Positions 12,274-14,425 of a stretch of DNA of 14,425 nucleotides are shown piece after piece (position 1 is the stretch's first letter; each line of letters starts with the position of its first letter). Under the pieces are notes generated by a model. It made no database searches. It had not been told where the DNA came from and saw nothing but the letters and a program-made list of their open reading frames with translations. Source of the DNA: an uncultured Bacilli bacterium (GTDB lineage: Bacteria; Bacillota_I; Bacilli_A; RFN20; CAG-631); assembly GCA_934202505.1 (NCBI GenBank), contig CAKPXW010000034.1:1-14425 (forward strand), in the 5' to 3' direction. Position numbers and translations under genes: made by a program.

Positions 12274-13614
12274 ATGAAAGATGTAAGACTATATGATAGT
12301 AAAAGTAAACAATTAATTAAATTAAATGTTAAAGATCCCGGAAAAGTAACAATGTATTTTTGTGGGCCTACAGTTTATAATCATGCACATATAGGAAATG
12401 CAAGACCTTTAATTGTATCAGATAATTTAAGAAGACTATTAAAATATCTAGGATACGAGGTTAAATTTATTTCGAATTATACAGATGTAGATGATAAGAT
12501 AATAAACGAAGCTAAAAAGGAAAATTTAAAAGAAGAAGAAATTACAAGCAAATATATAAAAGCTTACGAAAATGTAAGATTAAAATTAAATGCTCCATTA
12601 CCAGATTTTACTCCTAGAGTTACAAATTATATGGATAAAATTATCGATTTTATAGCTAAACTTGTAGAAAAAGGTTATGCATACCAAGTAAATGGAGATG
12701 TTTATTTTAGTGTTAACAAGATTAAAGAGTATGGAGAGATTTCTAATAGAAATATTCATGATTTATTAGTTGGAGCTAGAATTGAAGAAAATGAAAATAA
12801 AGAAAATGCTTTAGATTTTTGCTTATGGAAAGAAACAAAAGAAGGCATAAAATGGGATTCTCCTTGGTCTAAGGGTCGTCCAGGATGGCATACTGAATGT
12901 GTAGCAATGATTAATGATCTAACAACAGATACTTATGTAGATATTCATGGTGGGGGAATGGATTTAAAATTTCCACATCATGAAAATGAACAAGCACAAG
13001 CAAGAGCTTATTGTGGACATGAACTTGCAGGAATATGGATGCATAATGGAATGTTAAATATTGATAATGAAAAAATGTCAAAATCTTTAGGTAATGTAAT
13101 TCTTGCCAAAGATATGATAGATAATATAGGTGGACAAACAGTAAGATGGATTATGAATTCTACTCATTATCGTGCTCCAATTAATTTTTCCAAAGAAGTA
13201 GTTGAAAATGCCACATTAGAAATTAATAAGATTTATATGCCTCTTAAACAAGCTTCTTTAAAACTTGCTCTTGCAAATTATCATAATAATAAAATAAATG
13301 CAGAAAGCATTGACAAATATTTAAATATGTTATGTGACGATTTAAATGTTCCAGGAGCTATTACTTTGATTTTTGATGAGGTAAAAAAATTAAATGCATT
13401 AATAAGAACTAAAGAAATTAATTATGAAGATTTATCTTTAACATTTAATACTTTAAATGAAATGTTAGATTTAATAGGAATGGAAAAATATAATAAGGTT
13501 TTATCAGAAGAAGATATAGAACTTTATAATCATTGGAATGAATATAAAATGCAAAAAGATTTTGCTAATGCTGATTTATTAAGAAGTAAACTTCAAGAAA
13601 AAGGAATTATCTAA
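12274..13614 (+). CDS. cysS: Cysteinyl-tRNA synthetase
   Basis: CysS charges tRNA-Cys with cysteine in the cytoplasm. It has 446 residues, at the short end of the usual 445-480. Class I signatures are visible: HIGN at 39-42 and KMSKS at 267-271. The zinc-site elements are Cys30 in YFCGPTVYNHAHIGN, the Cys in GWHTECVAM, and the His pair in FPHHENEQAQA. The C-terminal part holds the DALR-type anticodon-binding helices. AAGGTGG lies seven bases before the ATG. The stop is one base from the start of rlmB, so the two are co-transcribed and probably translationally coupled. The mini-ribonuclease III gene (mrnC) that often sits between cysS and rlmB in Firmicutes is absent, and so is cysE upstream. 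Confidence 0.98.
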   Translation: MKDVRLYDSKSKQLIKLNVKDPGKVTMYFCGPTVYNHAHIGNARPLIVSDNLRRLLKYLGYEVKFISNYTDVDDKIINEAKKENLKEEEITSKYIKAYENVRLKLNAPLPDFTPRVTNYMDKIIDFIAKLVEKGYAYQVNGDVYFSVNKIKEYGEISNRNIHDLLVGARIEENENKENALDFCLWKETKEGIKWDSPWSKGRPGWHTECVAMINDLTTDTYVDIHGGGMDLKFPHHENEQAQARAYCGHELAGIWMHNGMLNIDNEKMSKSLGNVILAKDMIDNIGGQTVRWIMNSTHYRAPINFSKEVVENATLEINKIYMPLKQASLKLALANYHNNKINAESIDKYLNMLCDDLNVPGAITLIFDEVKKLNALIRTKEINYEDLSLTFNTLNEMLDLIGMEKYNKVLSEEDIELYNHWNEYKMQKDFANADLLRSKLQEKGII

Positions 13615-13615
13615 A

Positions 13616-14320
13616 ATGGAATATATTTATGGAAAAAATACAATAATGTCTTTTCTTGAAGCAAATTTATTAAAAGAAGTATATCTATTATCTACTTTTC
13701 AAGATAATAAGATAATTGAAAAACTTAAAAATTCAAAAATAAAAATATCTTATAAAAGTCCGCATTTTTTAGATGAAATTTGTAAAACAAATAAACATCA
13801 AGGTATTGTAGGAATTATTCAAAATTATACTTATTATACTCTAAATGATTTAATTGAAGATGGTAAACTATTAAAAAAACCAGTTATTTTAATGTTAGAT
13901 GGTATAGAAGATCCACATAATTTTGGCGCCATCATTCGCACTTGTGATGCTTTAGGAGTTAATGGGATTATTATTGGAAAACATAATAGTTGTCCTTTAA
14001 ATTCAACAGTTGCAAAAGTATCAACAGGGGCAATTGCTAATATAAAAATTGCAGAAGTAACAAATCTTACTCAAGCAATTAAAACACTGAAAGAAAACAA
14101 TTATTGGATTGTAGAAGCAGAAGCTTTTCAAGGAAGACCTTATTATGAAATTGAATATAATATGCCAACAGTTTTAGTTGTTGGCAGTGAGGGCTTTGGC
14201 ATATCAACTCTTGTAAAAAAACAATCTGATTTTAATGTTTATATTCCTATGACAGGTAAAGTTAATTCTTTAAATGTATCTGTAGCTACAGCAATTTTAC
14301 TTGCTCAAATTGTTAGATAG
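13616..14320 (+). CDS. rlmB: 23S rRNA (guanosine-2'-O-)-methyltransferase, RlmB-type (TrmH/SpoU family)
   Basis: RlmB-family SPOUT enzymes 2'-O-methylate a guanosine in 23S rRNA using S-adenosylmethionine. The product has 234 residues. A short N-terminal RNA-binding domain (1-75, with GKNTIMSFLEA and HQGIVGII) is followed by the knotted catalytic domain. Motif 1 is LDGIEDPHNFGAIIRTCDALG (residues 91-111), with the key Asn and Arg. Motif 2 is VVGSEGFGIS, and motif 3 is IPMTGKVNSLNVSVATAILL, which forms the knot and cofactor pocket. AAAGGA lies about 10 bases before the ATG, inside the end of cysS. The linkage to cysS is typical of Firmicutes. The exact target nucleotide is assumed from the family, since closely related TrmH-like proteins modify other sites. 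Confidence 0.93.
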   Translation: MEYIYGKNTIMSFLEANLLKEVYLLSTFQDNKIIEKLKNSKIKISYKSPHFLDEICKTNKHQGIVGIIQNYTYYTLNDLIEDGKLLKKPVILMLDGIEDPHNFGAIIRTCDALGVNGIIIGKHNSCPLNSTVAKVSTGAIANIKIAEVTNLTQAIKTLKENNYWIVEAEAFQGRPYYEIEYNMPTVLVVGSEGFGISTLVKKQSDFNVYIPMTGKVNSLNVSVATAILLAQIVR

Positions 14321-14425
14321 ACTTAGTAATATAATAAGATTTTTTTGACATAAACTTGACCCCATCTTTTTAAAATAAAATTATATAATTTATTTGAAAG
14401 TAATTTTAATTAAAAAGGTGTAGTA
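14321..14425 (+). promoter_or_regulatory. Intergenic tail with probable promoter and ribosome site for a gene beyond the window
   Basis: After the rlmB stop there is TTGACA (14345-14350) and TTGACC (14356-14361), a TATAAT at 14384-14389, and AAAAAGGTG close to the window end. The -35/-10 spacing is not ideal for either pair. The AAGGTG followed by a few bases at the edge is what a ribosome site just before a start codon looks like, so a new gene probably begins right after base 14425. AAGAT and ATCTT (14336-14340 with 14364-14368) could form a weak hairpin. I saw no clear terminator for rlmB. Confidence 0.4.

Noticed and set aside
198..14320. Alternative genetic code with TGA as tryptophan
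   Set aside because: No gene needs an internal TGA to reach full length, and all recognised Trp positions are TGG.
1..14425. CRISPR arrays, insertion sequences, tRNA or rRNA genes
   Set aside because: I saw no spaced identical repeats, transposase motifs, or cloverleaf or rRNA signatures on either strand.

Overview
The window is AT-rich chromosomal DNA that looks like an anaerobic low-GC Firmicute or Mollicutes-like gut bacterium. The reasons are very A/T-biased codons, Firmicute-style -10/-35 promoters and strong Shine-Dalgarno sites, a preQ1-type riboswitch with the queuosine-precursor transporter QueT, and a trimeric NAD-linked [FeFe]-hydrogenase. The standard genetic code fits every gene. 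All 14 full genes stop at TAA (9) or TAG (5), none at TGA. Placement near uncultured RF39-like or Izemoplasma-like lineages is an inference from gene content, not something I could test.

Layout. Bases 1 to about 305 look composite. A GC-rich scrap resembles the C-terminus of an extracellular solute-binding protein (1-90). It runs into the C-terminal half of a divergent lspA (about 57-305), which runs in frame into prfA lacking its normal N-terminus. Intact housekeeping DNA follows: prmC (+), a small conserved-looking protein (-) that overlaps the prmC stop, a 50-residue membrane protein (+), clpP (-), and a pgk-tpiA glycolytic operon (+) with its own promoter and terminator. A solitary GH3 glycosidase comes next, then promoter, riboswitch and queT, then a three-gene hydrogenase operon (NuoE-like, NuoF-like and catalytic subunits), then cysS-rlmB. 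The last 100 bases carry a likely promoter and ribosome binding site for a gene starting just outside.

How the genes fit together. prfA and prmC form the usual release-factor and release-factor-methyltransferase pair. pgk and tpiA are central glycolysis, and the GH3 enzyme could feed cytoplasmic glycolysis with sugars from beta-linked oligosaccharides. The HydABC-type complex would reoxidise NADH (probably with ferredoxin) as H2, which suits a fermenting anaerobe. queT imports a queuosine precursor under riboswitch control.

I found no clear new defence, mobile or biosynthetic system. The points most worth a second look are the composite left end, the two small proteins at 2049-2495, the unusual hairpin loop of the riboswitch, the pgk promoter inside an inverted repeat, and the TSCSPGW motif in the hydrogenase.
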